The notes: a model not told the origin generated them from the letters alone. Counted from the stretch's first letter, positions 16,580 through 24,451 are shown. The stretch is 64,000 bases of DNA from Actinobacteria bacterium HGW-Actinobacteria-2 (GCA_002841335.1 PHEY01000003.1:1-64000); one strand, 5' to 3'. Program-made: numbers and translations.

Positions 16580-17262
16580 ACGCCACCGCACGATTCGCCC
16601 GACTCGAACTCGCCTCCGCAAAGGTGAGCGCACGGCAGATGATGATCCTGGCCGTGCTGATCACGGTCATGGCGTGGATGTCCGGCGGCAAGGAATCGCT
16701 CGCCTTCGCTGCGGTGATTCCGCTGTTGCCGGTCTTCTTCGTCAGTTATCCCTTCCTCGCCGACGAGCGCGGGCACCACGATCTGCTGTACGCCACGCTG
16801 CCGCTGCAGCGAAGCACTGTGGTGTGGGGACGCCACCTCTACTTCGTGGCGCTGGAGGTTTGCGCCTTCCTCATCGGAGTTGCCGCGTCCACCGCCATGT
16901 CGCTGTTCGTCGGCCATCGGATCTCCCTGACGATCACGGTCCTGGTCGCCCTGGCGTCCACAACGGTTGCCACCCTCATGCTCGCGGTGCAGCTGCCGGT
17001 GCTGTTTCGGTTGGGGTTCACCAAGTCGCGCTGGATCGTCATGCTGCCCATGATGATCGGCCTGTCTCCCCTGCTGCTGACCCAGTTGCCCGGAGTCCGG
17101 GAGCGGCTGGAGGGGACCTGGTCGCAGCTGTTCACCCCCGACGCCCTGCTCAGCCCCGACCTCCTGTTGACCACTGCTGCGGCGTTGGTCGCTGCGTTCG
17201 TGGTGCTGTGGACGGCATCAGCGCTGGCATCGCGGAGCCTCTACGCACGGCGCCAATTCTGA
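16576..17262 (+). CDS. ABC-2 type permease subunit
   Basis: A 228-residue membrane protein with about six hydrophobic helices (for example MMILAVLITVMAWM and LLTTAAALVAAFVVLWTASALA). Size and position match permeases paired with YtrA-type ATPases, such as B. subtilis ytr operon members. The ATGA overlap with the ATPase gene shows coupling. An early FFVSYPFLADERGHHDLLYATLPL segment is typical of ABC-2 permeases of this group, where an ADE/RGxxxLL stretch follows helix 2. The exported substrate is unknown. The operon ends here, facing a convergent gene. Confidence 0.85.
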   Translation: MNATARFARLELASAKVSARQMMILAVLITVMAWMSGGKESLAFAAVIPLLPVFFVSYPFLADERGHHDLLYATLPLQRSTVVWGRHLYFVALEVCAFLIGVAASTAMSLFVGHRISLTITVLVALASTTVATLMLAVQLPVLFRLGFTKSRWIVMLPMMIGLSPLLLTQLPGVRERLEGTWSQLFTPDALLSPDLLLTTAAALVAAFVVLWTASALASRSLYARRQF

Positions 17263-17299
17263 ACTCGCACCGCGGCGCCGGCAGCTGACACCCCGGGGG

Positions 17300-17818
17300 C
17301 TACAACATCAAGCCGTCGTAGCCCACCGAGATGACCCGGTCTTCTTCGTAGTAGCGCAGCGGGTACTCACCCGGCGGGAGCGCGCGCAGGTAGAACTTCA
17401 GCGCGGCGTCCCCGGCAGGCTCGATCATCAGATAGCGCTGCATCCATGACGGGCTCACCTGGTCGCGCATCACCTCGTAGAGATAGCGCAGCAGGTGCGT
17501 CCCGTGATGCGGCTTGGCGCCGCGGGAGAAGATCCGGCGGCGGTTGCGGTAGGCGGGATGGATCGCCAGATAGGCCAGGTAGTCGTACTGCTCGACCGGG
17601 TAGCTCATCACGATGGCCGCCCCGACGATGCCCTCGGCGACATCGTCCGCCGCCCCACCCTTGCCTCGACGGACGAACGCGGTGGTGTCGGGGAAGTCGC
17701 TCCACAGCACATGGGACGACTTCCCGATCGGGAACGCCTCTTTCAGTACGCCGCGCAGCGCATGACGATCAGCCCTGCTCAGCTCTGAGTAGGCGTAATG
17801 CTCGTTCACGTACCGCAC
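17300..17818 (-). CDS. GNAT-family N-acetyltransferase-like protein
   Basis: A 172-residue protein with the GNAT acetyl-CoA-binding strand and loop as YLAYLAIHPAYRNRRRIFSRG (residues ~79-99), where the R/Q-x-x-G/A loop is degenerate, followed by a long helix and YLMIEPAGDAALKFYLRA near the C-terminus. The substrate is unknown. The start is GTG 17818 with a -10-like GATAGT 6 nt upstream (plus-strand 17825-17830). It lies 29 bp after the Arr gene on the same strand. Confidence 0.7.
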   Translation of the reverse strand: MRYVNEHYAYSELSRADRHALRGVLKEAFPIGKSSHVLWSDFPDTTAFVRRGKGGAADDVAEGIVGAAIVMSYPVEQYDYLAYLAIHPAYRNRRRIFSRGAKPHHGTHLLRYLYEVMRDQVSPSWMQRYLMIEPAGDAALKFYLRALPPGEYPLRYYEEDRVISVGYDGLML

Positions 17819-17847
17819 AGCGCAACTATCGCAAACCGCAGCCCGGA

Positions 17848-18303
17848 TCAGTCCTCAATGACGTCCAATCCCTGCTCACGAAGTCGGGCCAGGTTGTCCA
17901 ACATGGCCTGCAGCACCTCGGGCGGATGCGGCTGCCAATCGTCCAGCTCACCGACCACCCGCAGCGGAAATCGCGTGCGGTACGACTGGGTGATGTTTCC
18001 CGGGAAACGCTTGTTGGTGACGTTGGGATCGTCCTCGAAACCGCCGAGCGGCTCGACGAGGTAGATGTGGCCGCGCTCGTGCGTCCCGGCCAGGGCGGTG
18101 GCCAACTCCGCACCCCAGACCGCGGTCTCGACCAGCGCGGAGAAGTAGATGTTGTTCATCACGCGCTCGGTCTGGAAATTCGAGCCGAAGCCCGGCAGCA
18201 GCTCAGTGCCCACCTCAACCGCGGCCTTCGTGCCGTGGTAGAACGGCCCGGGCACCTGGGCGCAGTTGTCGTAGCTGACGGCCTGGTAGTCGTCCTCAGT
18301 CAC
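17848..18303 (-). CDS. arr: Rifamycin ADP-ribosyltransferase (Arr)
   Basis: A 151-residue protein that matches Arr enzymes along its length: FYHGTKA at residues 21-27 (the histidine that helps bind NAD), NNIYFSALVETAVWGAELA, then HIYLVEPLGGFEDDPNVT, RFPGNITQSYRT and the ending HPPEVLQAMLDNLARLREQG. Arr transfers ADP-ribose from NAD+ to the C23 hydroxyl of rifampicin and inactivates it. The GTG start at 18303 has a very strong GGAGGAGGAG site; the longer in-frame reading lacks one. It is a chromosomal copy with base composition like its neighbours and no mobile element beside it, so it looks intrinsic rather than acquired. Confidence 0.93.
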   Translation of the reverse strand: MTEDDYQAVSYDNCAQVPGPFYHGTKAAVEVGTELLPGFGSNFQTERVMNNIYFSALVETAVWGAELATALAGTHERGHIYLVEPLGGFEDDPNVTNKRFPGNITQSYRTRFPLRVVGELDDWQPHPPEVLQAMLDNLARLREQGLDVIED

Positions 18304-18435
18304 GTCGCTCCTCCTCCACCGAGATGGCTTCACGATAGGCGGTCAGGACGGTCTCCCTCTCGGCCGGCCGCGTCCGTCGCGCACGTCACCTGGACACCTT
18401 GTGGACGGCCCCCGCGTCCCGCTTACGCTCACGAC

Positions 18436-19200
18436 ATGACGACTGCACCCCTGGCTGTGACCTACATCGGCGGACCGACGGCGCTGCTGGAATACGCCGG
18501 ATTGCGGATCCTGCTCGACCCCACCTTCGACGAACCCGGCGACTACCCCGCCGACGAACTCACCAAGACTGCTGGCCCGGGCGTCGCCGCGGCGGCCGTC
18601 GAGCCGATCGATCTGGTGCTGCTCTCCCATCACGGTCACGCCGACAACTTCGACGCCGCCGGCAAGGAGCTCGCGCTCCGGACGCCCATCGTGCTGTCTC
18701 TGCCCGAGGCTGAGGCCGACCTCGGCGCGCCGGTCGTCGGGATGGCGGCTTGGCAGACCCATCAGGTGGGCGCGGTCACCGTCACCGCACTGCCCGGCCT
18801 GCACGGCCCGCGCATTCTGAAAGGCCTGATCGGGCCCGTGATCGGCTTCCTGCTCCAGGCTCCCGGCGAGCCGACGATCTTCGTCTCCGGCGACAACTCC
18901 TCACTGCGGCTCATTCGAAAGTCGGTTCAGCGCCTCGGCACCGCCGAGATCGCGATCCTGTTCGCCGGCGCCGCCCGCGTCCCACCGCTGCCGTTGGCGC
19001 TCACCCTCACCTCCGCCAAAGCAGCCCGGGCCGCGAAAGTCATCAGAGCGTCCACGGTGGTCGGGGTGCACGTCGAGGACTGGGCGCACTTCTCCGAAAG
19101 CCGCGCCGACCTCGAACGTGCCTTCACCGCCGCCGGGATCGCCGATCGGCTGGTCTCCACACCGCGCGGCGAGAGGGTCAGTCTCACCATCACTGGGTGA
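18436..19200 (+). CDS. MBL-fold metallo-hydrolase (UlaG/RomA-like)
   Basis: A 254-residue protein of the metallo-beta-lactamase fold. The first strands read VTYIGGPTALLEYAGLRILLDPTF, as in UlaG-like and NAPE-PLD-like members, and the metal motif is SHHGHADNFD (HxHxDN, residues ~63-72). A second region, GDNSSLR, supplies the next ligand aspartate, and GVHVEDW another histidine. The substrate is unknown; relatives cut lactonic or phosphodiester bonds. ATG 18436 is supported by TACGCT (18424-18429) ending 6 nt upstream, a leaderless-type start. It is divergent from the arr gene. Confidence 0.87.
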   Translation: MTTAPLAVTYIGGPTALLEYAGLRILLDPTFDEPGDYPADELTKTAGPGVAAAAVEPIDLVLLSHHGHADNFDAAGKELALRTPIVLSLPEAEADLGAPVVGMAAWQTHQVGAVTVTALPGLHGPRILKGLIGPVIGFLLQAPGEPTIFVSGDNSSLRLIRKSVQRLGTAEIAILFAGAARVPPLPLALTLTSAKAARAAKVIRASTVVGVHVEDWAHFSESRADLERAFTAAGIADRLVSTPRGERVSLTITG

Positions 19201-19321
19201 GCTGGCGTGCCAGGACCACCCCGATGGGATCAGTGAGGTTGCCACTTCCTGGCTCACAGCCGCCGAGGCCGACCTAGAGTGAGAACGACACAGCCCCCAC
19301 CCACTTGAATGAGGCATTCCC

Positions 19322-20185
19322 ATGATTAAACGCACTCTTGGTTCCCGCACGGTCAGCGCGATCGGCCTGGGCGGCATGCCCATGTCGATCGAGGGACGAC
19401 CGGACGAGCAGCGGTCGGTTGCCACGATCCACGCCGCCCTGGACGCCGGGGTGACCTTGATCGACACCGCCGACGCCTATCACCGCGACGCCAATGAGGT
19501 CGGCCACAACGAGGCGCTGATCGCCCGAGCGCTGGCCAGCTATGGCGGCGACACCTCCGACGTCCTAGTGGCCACCAAAGGTGGGCACCTACGTCCCGGC
19601 GACGGCAGCTGGACCCAGAACGGACGTCCCGAGTACCTCCTCGAAGCCGCCAAAGCCTCGGCCAAGCGCCTCGGCGTCGAGGCCATCGGGCTCTACCAGT
19701 TCCACCGGCCCGACCCGGCCGTGCCGTATGCCGAATCCGTCGGCGCGATCAAGCAGCTGCTCGACGAAGGCGTGATTCAGCTGGCCAGCATCTCGAACGC
19801 GAGCGTGGCCCAGATCGACGAAGCCAACGCCATCCTCGACGGGCGCCTGGTGTCGGTGCAGAACCAGTTCTCCCCCGCCTTCCGCTCCAGCTTGGTCGAA
19901 CTCGAACATTGCGCCGCTCTCGGCATCGCGTTCCTGCCGTGGAGCCCGCTGGGTGGCATCCGCCGCGCGGCCGATCTCGGCGACCGCCATGACGCGTTCG
20001 CCCAGGTGGCCGCCGATCACCAGGTCAGCCCGCAGCAGGTAGCGCTGGCCTGGGAGCTGGCGCTGGCACCGGTGGTGATCCCCATCCCGGGAGCGTCGCG
20101 CCCGGAGAGCATCCTCGACTCGGTGAAGGCCGTCGAGTTGGTGCTCACCGCAGACGAGATGACCTTGCTGTCACAGCCGTCCTGA
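19322..20185 (+). CDS. Aldo/keto reductase
   Basis: A 287-residue TIM-barrel NADPH oxidoreductase. It begins with SRTVSAIGLGGMPMS, has the active-site aspartate and tyrosine in LIDTADAYH, the catalytic lysine in VATKGGH, and a C-terminal PIPGASRPESILDSV cofactor-binding segment. The family reduces aldehydes and ketones; the physiological substrate is unclear. A TAGAGT -10-like element lies about 40 nt upstream of the ATG. A strong hairpin follows between this gene and the convergent ferritin-like gene. Confidence 0.92.
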   Translation: MIKRTLGSRTVSAIGLGGMPMSIEGRPDEQRSVATIHAALDAGVTLIDTADAYHRDANEVGHNEALIARALASYGGDTSDVLVATKGGHLRPGDGSWTQNGRPEYLLEAAKASAKRLGVEAIGLYQFHRPDPAVPYAESVGAIKQLLDEGVIQLASISNASVAQIDEANAILDGRLVSVQNQFSPAFRSSLVELEHCAALGIAFLPWSPLGGIRRAADLGDRHDAFAQVAADHQVSPQQVALAWELALAPVVIPIPGASRPESILDSVKAVELVLTADEMTLLSQPS

Positions 20186-20330
20186 CAGAACCAAGCCTCC
20201 TGCGCGAAGACTCCGTGCGGAAGGTCGCGGCCGGACCAGCACCGCCAAGTCGAACTCCCAGCCCGGGGCCTCCGCTGGACTCCGAACTCATAGAGCGGTT
20301 CTCATCGCTCCGTTCCGCGTTATAGGTGGG

Positions 20331-20366
20331 AGACCCCCGGGCCACCAGCCCGCGGCCCGGGGGTCT
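20331..20366. terminator. Bidirectional hairpin terminator
   Basis: AGACCCCCGGGCC (20331-20343) pairs perfectly with GGCCCGGGGGTCT (20354-20366) across a 10-nt loop. It lies between two convergent genes (stops at 20185 and 20384). No long U-run follows, as is common in actinobacterial terminators. Confidence 0.8.
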
Positions 20367-20383
20367 GCTCAATGGGTGGTGCG

Positions 20384-21316
20384 CTAGCTGCGCCGCAACG
20401 CCTTGGTGAAGGCTCGCGCGTGGCTGGCTTCCTGACGTCCGGCCGTCCAGAACTCGTGAGCTGCGGCGCGGTCACCGACCGCCTTCGCCTGGCTGGCGAA
20501 GTCGGGGTACATCACGGTGGCCTCGTAGGTCTCGCCACTGATGGCGGCGGTGAGGTTGGCCGCGTTCGTGCCGACCAAGCCGGCCAGCACGCCTTCACCA
20601 GCGAAATGCTCGGTCAACTCGACCTTGGCCGTGCCGGCGAACAACGCGGCGATCGCCGGATGCCCGGTCTTGGCCGCATGCGTGGCGTAGAGGCGGTACT
20701 TCGCTTGCGCGAACGCCTCGCCGTGCATGGCATCCAGCAGATTGGTCAGCGTCTGACCGGCGCAGGCGGGGTCACTCTTCACGATGGTCACCACGTCGGC
20801 CACCTGTGGTGCTGGGACGCTCACGCTCGCATCGCTCAGCGAGGTGAGTGCCGTCTGATACGCGGCGGCGTGCACCGCTTCGTCGGCGGCGATTTCGGTG
20901 AACAGATCGGCGGCCACGGTGCAGCCCTCGGCGGTTGCCGTCGCTGCGAAGGCCGGATACATCGTGGTGGCTTCGTACGTCTCACCGGCGATCGCGTCGG
21001 CGAGGTTGGCCGCGTCGCTGCCGACCAGGCCGGCGATCACCGCCTCATCGGCGAAGTGATCATTGAGCTCGACCGACGCCGTCTTCAAGAACAGCTTGGC
21101 CACTGAGCGCTTGCCGGTGCGGGCGGCCTGACCGGCGAAGGCGGTGTACTTGGCGTAGGCGAATGCCTCGCCGTGCATGGCGGTCAGGGCGTTGGCCTTG
21201 GTAGAGGCGGCCACCGTGCGGCTGTGGTGGGCGGGCGCTGCGGTCGCGGCGGGGATCGAGGCGCAGGTGAGCGCGATCGTCCCAGCGGCGATGGCCAGGT
21301 GTTTCCAGGTGAACAT
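20384..21316 (-). CDS. Secreted protein with two tandem rubrerythrin-like di-iron domains
   Basis: A 310-residue protein with a Sec signal peptide (residues 1-27, cleavage near ATAA). Two ferritin-like four-helix domains follow, about residues 38-160 and 185-310. The first has candidate di-iron ligands E50, E83, H87, E112, E115, E146 and H149, in GEAFAYAKY, SVELNDHF, GETYEA and DEAVHAAA. The second repeats the pattern (GEAFAQAKY, KVELTEHF, GETYEA, QEASHARAF). Spacing in the second ligand pair is ExxxH rather than the usual ExxH. No rubredoxin domain is present. Rubrerythrins reduce peroxide; a role outside the membrane in iron or peroxide handling is inferred. AAGGAG precedes the ATG. Confidence 0.85.
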   Translation of the reverse strand: MFTWKHLAIAAGTIALTCASIPAATAAPAHHSRTVAASTKANALTAMHGEAFAYAKYTAFAGQAARTGKRSVAKLFLKTASVELNDHFADEAVIAGLVGSDAANLADAIAGETYEATTMYPAFAATATAEGCTVAADLFTEIAADEAVHAAAYQTALTSLSDASVSVPAPQVADVVTIVKSDPACAGQTLTNLLDAMHGEAFAQAKYRLYATHAAKTGHPAIAALFAGTAKVELTEHFAGEGVLAGLVGTNAANLTAAISGETYEATVMYPDFASQAKAVGDRAAAHEFWTAGRQEASHARAFTKALRRS

Positions 21317-21430
21317 ATTCGGCTCCTTCCGGGGTGGGTAAGGCTTGGTTCGACTGTACCCATTTGCGCGCTATTCGCCAGCCCCCATCAATGCTCATCA
21401 CTGCTTGTGGAGCGACATTGAGGCGGAACA

Positions 21431-21446
21431 ATGAGAGCATTCTCAT
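21431..21446. promoter_or_regulatory. Perfect palindrome ATGAGA-N4-TCTCAT
   Basis: ATGAGAGCATTCTCAT has 6-bp perfect arms and lies about 115 bp upstream of the di-iron protein start. It is rich in the TGAGA/TCTCA style of Fur-family sites, but its spacing does not match the known Zur or Fur boxes exactly. It could be a second operator. Confidence 0.4.
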
Positions 21447-21496
21447 ATTGCCGTGATGTGAACTGCGTGCAATTACCACCGTGTGCCGGTTTGCTA

Positions 21497-21515
21497 TTAG
21501 GGGAGCCTTTCCTAA
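21497..21515. promoter_or_regulatory. DtxR/IdeR-like iron box
   Basis: TTAGGGGAGCCTTTCCTAA is a 19-bp imperfect palindrome matching the DtxR/IdeR consensus (TTAGGTTAGGCTAACCTAA) at about 14-15 of 19 positions, with both outer pentamers exact. It lies about 180 bp upstream of the di-iron protein gene, on the promoter side. IdeR controls iron uptake and storage genes in actinobacteria. Confidence 0.6.
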
Positions 21516-21573
21516 CTTGAAACGCATCAACTATGGGTGGCACGCAGCGAGTCGCCAGACAGGGCCTGGCGGG

Positions 21574-22089
21574 TCAGGACCTCTCCTTCTTCAGCTGCTG
21601 CAGCTTGTGCCTCAGCCCCTTCAGCGTCAGCGGGTCAGGCAGGTCGAGTGCTGAGGGGGCAACCACCTCGTTGTCGCCATTGGAGACGGTGAGCACGATC
21701 GTGGTGTCGTCCGGAGCGTGCGTGGCGGTCAAGTACAGGTAGGTGGCCGCCAACGCGAGGCCGAGCGCCTTGGCCGACTCGACGTCCCCGGTCTCGGTGG
21801 TGTGGAAGGAGAGTTGGAACTTCTTCTTGGAAGGCCGGTCCACCTCATAGGTTCCCCGCAGCGACACCTTCGTGGCGTAGGTGGAGAACTTCTTGTGGAC
21901 GGCGGAGTCGTCGGTCACCACAGCGGCGGCGCTCACCGTCGGCATCGGAGGAATGTTGGTGAAGCCCGGGATGGGCGGAATGAGCGGCACGATGAAGTAG
22001 GTGGTGAGTTGATAGGAGAGCACCATCACTCCGGTGAGGAGCATGGCAGCGAGCGGACCCATCTTCTTCGAACGGCTAGCCGGGCTCAT
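21574..22089 (-). CDS. Membrane-anchored protein of unknown function
   Basis: A 171-residue protein I do not recognise. It has one hydrophobic segment near the N-terminus (residues ~12-37, GPLAAMLLTGVMVLSYQL onward) preceded by a basic SRSKK stretch, then a proline-rich linker (PLIPPIPGFTNIPPMP) and a soluble domain outside or at the membrane (residues ~50-170) with mixed strands and a basic C-terminal helix (LRHKLQQLKKERS). The orientation is probably N-in, with the main domain extracytoplasmic. AAGGAG lies just before the ATG. It stands upstream of the di-iron protein on the same strand, separated by the iron-box region. Confidence 0.7.
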   Translation of the reverse strand: MSPASRSKKMGPLAAMLLTGVMVLSYQLTTYFIVPLIPPIPGFTNIPPMPTVSAAAVVTDDSAVHKKFSTYATKVSLRGTYEVDRPSKKKFQLSFHTTETGDVESAKALGLALAATYLYLTATHAPDDTTIVLTVSNGDNEVVAPSALDLPDPLTLKGLRHKLQQLKKERS

Positions 22090-22301
22090 CGACGCTCCTT
22101 CGTGTTACCCCAGAACCTTTCTGACCCCTGCCTGGCGGCCACACGGGCTTGGCGGCGACGGTAGCCGAGCGCGGACGGACGCCCGTATGAGCCAAGTGGC
22201 AATCCCTACCCCCGGCCAACCGCTCCAACGGGAGTCTTCTGGGCCGTCGCGTTGTTGTCCTGAGGGAGCGTCGCGGTGGCGACGCCAGCAAAGGAGCAGC
22301 C

Positions 22302-22535
22302 ATGGCACGCAAGACCTACTACGGCCCGATCGTCGATGTGTCCTTCGACGGCGCCGTGTGTCAGCACGCCGGCGAATGCGTCCGCGGGATGCCGTCGGTC
22401 TTCGACACCGGCAAACGGCCCTGGATCGATCCTCGCCAGGCCGATGACGCCGCTCTGGCCGATCACCTGCGCGCGGTGGTGGGACGCTGCCCGTCCGGTG
22501 CATTGGAGATCGTCGAACGTCCGGTGAAGCCGTGA
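22302..22535 (+). CDS. YjdI-like divergent 4Fe-4S mono-cluster protein
   Basis: A 77-residue protein of the Fer4_19 type. Four cysteine positions are suggested by CQHAGECVRG (C20, C26) and VVGRCPSGAL (one Cys) with fixed context PSVFDTGKRPWIDP, as in E. coli YjdI, where fewer cysteines than a classical ferredoxin are present. It probably binds one Fe-S cluster and carries electrons or senses redox. AAGGAG lies 8 nt before ATG 22302. Its stop overlaps the start of a YjdJ-like acetyltransferase (GTGA), the same gene order as yjdI-yjdJ in E. coli. Confidence 0.85.
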   Translation: MARKTYYGPIVDVSFDGAVCQHAGECVRGMPSVFDTGKRPWIDPRQADDAALADHLRAVVGRCPSGALEIVERPVKP

Positions 22536-22831
22536 GCGCGGTCATCGTCACCGACAACCCGTCCGCCTCCCGCTTCGAGGCGCACCTGGACGGCCAACTG
22601 GCCGGGTTCGCCGAGTACCAGCGCGCCGACGCGTTGGTGGTCTTCACCCACACCGAGGTGCTGCCCGCCTTCGAAGGCGGCGGCGTCGGCTCGGCGCTGG
22701 CTCGCTTCGCCCTCGATCAACTCGTCGCCGAGGGCACCCACAAAGCGCTGGCGCTGTGCCCGTTCATCAAAGGATGGATCCAGCGACACCCCGAGTACCT
22801 CGCGGTCACCTACGGGGCCGCGGGCAGCTGA
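22532..22831 (+). CDS. YjdJ-like GCN5-related N-acetyltransferase
   Basis: A 99-residue short GNAT of the Acetyltransf_CG class. The protein reads FEAHLDGQLAGFAEYQ, then FTHTEVLPAFEGGGVGSALA (acetyl-CoA pyrophosphate loop GGGVGSAL) and ends with ALCPFIKGWIQRHPEY, the family's conserved C-terminus with a cysteine possibly near the active site. The human relative is NATD1. The substrate is not established. GTG 22532 overlaps the Fe-S protein stop by 4 bp, so the two are coupled in one operon. Confidence 0.88.
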   Translation: MSAVIVTDNPSASRFEAHLDGQLAGFAEYQRADALVVFTHTEVLPAFEGGGVGSALARFALDQLVAEGTHKALALCPFIKGWIQRHPEYLAVTYGAAGS

Positions 22832-22860
22832 TCTCGACGCCGCTGACCACCGTCGTCCGG

Positions 22861-23904
22861 CTAGTGCCGGTGCGGGTGATGGGTGTCGGGGAAGTGCCGA
22901 TGGTCGTGAGTGACCTCCGGATGCTCATGCCAATGGCGGTGGCCGCCACGAGGGGCTGAGTCGTCGAGGTGATCGTGCTGATGATGGATGTCGTGGGTGT
23001 GCCAGTGGTCATGGGCGGACGCATCGTGATGGTGCGCATGGGTGTGGCGCTCGGTCAGATGGAGCCAGACCCCGAACGCCATCAGCACCCCAGCGGGGAT
23101 CAACGGCCATCCCAGCGGCTCACCGAATGCCAGGGAAAGCACCGCCCCCACGAACGGCGCGATCGAGAAGTAGGCGCCGGCGCGGGCCGTCCCCACCTCT
23201 CTCATGCCGAAGATGAACAGCGCCAGGCTCACCCCGTACGAGACGAACCCCACTGCCATCGCGGCGCCGATCGGACCCGGCGCGGGCAGCTGGGCACCGA
23301 GGGCGAAGCCGAGGACGAGGTTCACCGGGCCGGCCACCGCGCCCTTCACCGCGGCCAGCCACGTGGTGTCGTTCAGAGACACCTTGCGGGTGAGGTTGTT
23401 GTCCACGCCCCAGGCAAGGCAGGCGCCCAGCACCGCCAGGGTCGGCAGCAGCGACCCGAACTCGACCAACGTCGGCACGCTGAGGACCACCGCGCCGGCG
23501 ACGATCGCAAGCATCCCGAGAAGGATGCGGCGGCTGACCGGCTCTCGGAACACCAGCCACGCCAGGCCGACGGTGAACACCGCCTCGGCGTTGAGCAGCA
23601 GCGCCGCTCCGGACGCCGGCATCGCCGACAGTCCGAACATCAGCAGCACCGGCGCAACGATGCCCCCACTGATGACGGCACCGACCAGGGGTCCGCGGTC
23701 AGTGCGGGCCAGCCGAACCCGTGGCGTCCGTCGGACTGCCCGAAAGACCCACAAACCGACTCCCGAACCGGCGTACAGCAGCCCGGCCAACAGCCACGGA
23801 TTCACCTCGCCGAGCAGGGCTTTTGCCAGCGGGGTGGCCGCGCCGAACAACACCGCAGCCAGCAGCGCCGCCTGGACGCCCCGGCTTGTCAGCGCTGCTT
23901 TCAT
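22861..23904 (-). CDS. EamA/DMT-family transporter with a histidine-rich tail
   Basis: A 347-residue protein. The first ~280 residues form ten membrane helices in two EamA repeats (for example AALLAAVLFGAATPLAKALL and AVLGACLAWGVDNNLTRKVSL). The remaining 66 residues hold 25 histidines with many aspartates, in clusters such as HTHAHHHD and HDHWHTHDIHHQHDH. Such tails bind Zn, Ni, Co or Cu and suggest that this member moves or senses a metal ion, unlike the amino-acid or drug exporters of the family. This is inferred. The tail sits on the cytoplasmic side if the usual ten-helix topology with both ends inside holds. A CDF metal transporter lies 0.5 kb away. Confidence 0.87.
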   Translation of the reverse strand: MKAALTSRGVQAALLAAVLFGAATPLAKALLGEVNPWLLAGLLYAGSGVGLWVFRAVRRTPRVRLARTDRGPLVGAVISGGIVAPVLLMFGLSAMPASGAALLLNAEAVFTVGLAWLVFREPVSRRILLGMLAIVAGAVVLSVPTLVEFGSLLPTLAVLGACLAWGVDNNLTRKVSLNDTTWLAAVKGAVAGPVNLVLGFALGAQLPAPGPIGAAMAVGFVSYGVSLALFIFGMREVGTARAGAYFSIAPFVGAVLSLAFGEPLGWPLIPAGVLMAFGVWLHLTERHTHAHHHDASAHDHWHTHDIHHQHDHLDDSAPRGGHRHWHEHPEVTHDHRHFPDTHHPHRH

Positions 23905-24010
23905 CGATCAACTCTCACTGAGATGGTGTTCCCATCCTCGCAGGCGGTGCACCGGGGTGGTGGCCGGCGCCGGCTTTCGACGGCCCGCATCCGTGAGTAG
24001 GTTCATGGGC

Positions 24011-24415
24011 ATGCCCACCATCGAGATCTGCGCAGCCCTGGTCGTCGACCCCGATGGACGGATGCTGCTGGTGCGCAAGCGTGGGACGTCCGCCTTCCTG
24101 CAGCCCGGCGGCAAGCCCGAGCCAGGCGAGACCCCGGTTGAGACGATCGTCCGCGAACTGGACGAGGAGCTCGGCCTGGCTCTGGCCGCAACGCGCTTCG
24201 AGACCCTGGGCACCTTCGAGGAAGCGGCCGCCAACGAGCCCGATCATCGCGTGGTCGGGCACGCTTTCCGGGTGGAGCTGACCCGTGCCGAAGCTGTCGC
24301 CGCGCGCGAGGCTGCGGAGATCGCCGAGCTTCGATGGGCGACGGTGGCCGAGGCGCAGGGCCTGGCGTTGGCGCCGCTGACCCGTAGCTACTTCGTGCCG
24401 CTTGTACTGGGTTGA
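24011..24415 (+). CDS. Nudix hydrolase
   Basis: A 134-residue protein with a complete Nudix box beginning at GGKPEPGE and ending at RELDEELGL (pattern Gx5Ex7REUxEExGU). The family hydrolyses nucleoside diphosphates linked to other groups, such as oxidised nucleotides; the exact substrate is unknown. TAGGTT (23998-24003) ends 7 nt before ATG 24011, supporting a leaderless start; ATG 24005 is an in-frame alternative. It is followed 36 bp later by the CDF transporter gene, which has its own promoter. Confidence 0.92.
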   Translation: MPTIEICAALVVDPDGRMLLVRKRGTSAFLQPGGKPEPGETPVETIVRELDEELGLALAATRFETLGTFEEAAANEPDHRVVGHAFRVELTRAEAVAAREAAEIAELRWATVAEAQGLALAPLTRSYFVPLVLG

Positions 24416-24439
24416 GGCTCCCGACGCTGCTGGCGCGCC

Positions 24440-24445
24440 TAGCAT
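24440..24445 (+). promoter_or_regulatory. -10 element TAGCAT, leaderless-type promoter
   Basis: TAGCAT ends 6 nt before ATG 24452 of the CDF transporter gene. No ribosome site lies between them. Confidence 0.5.
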
Positions 24446-24451
24446 GGCTCC

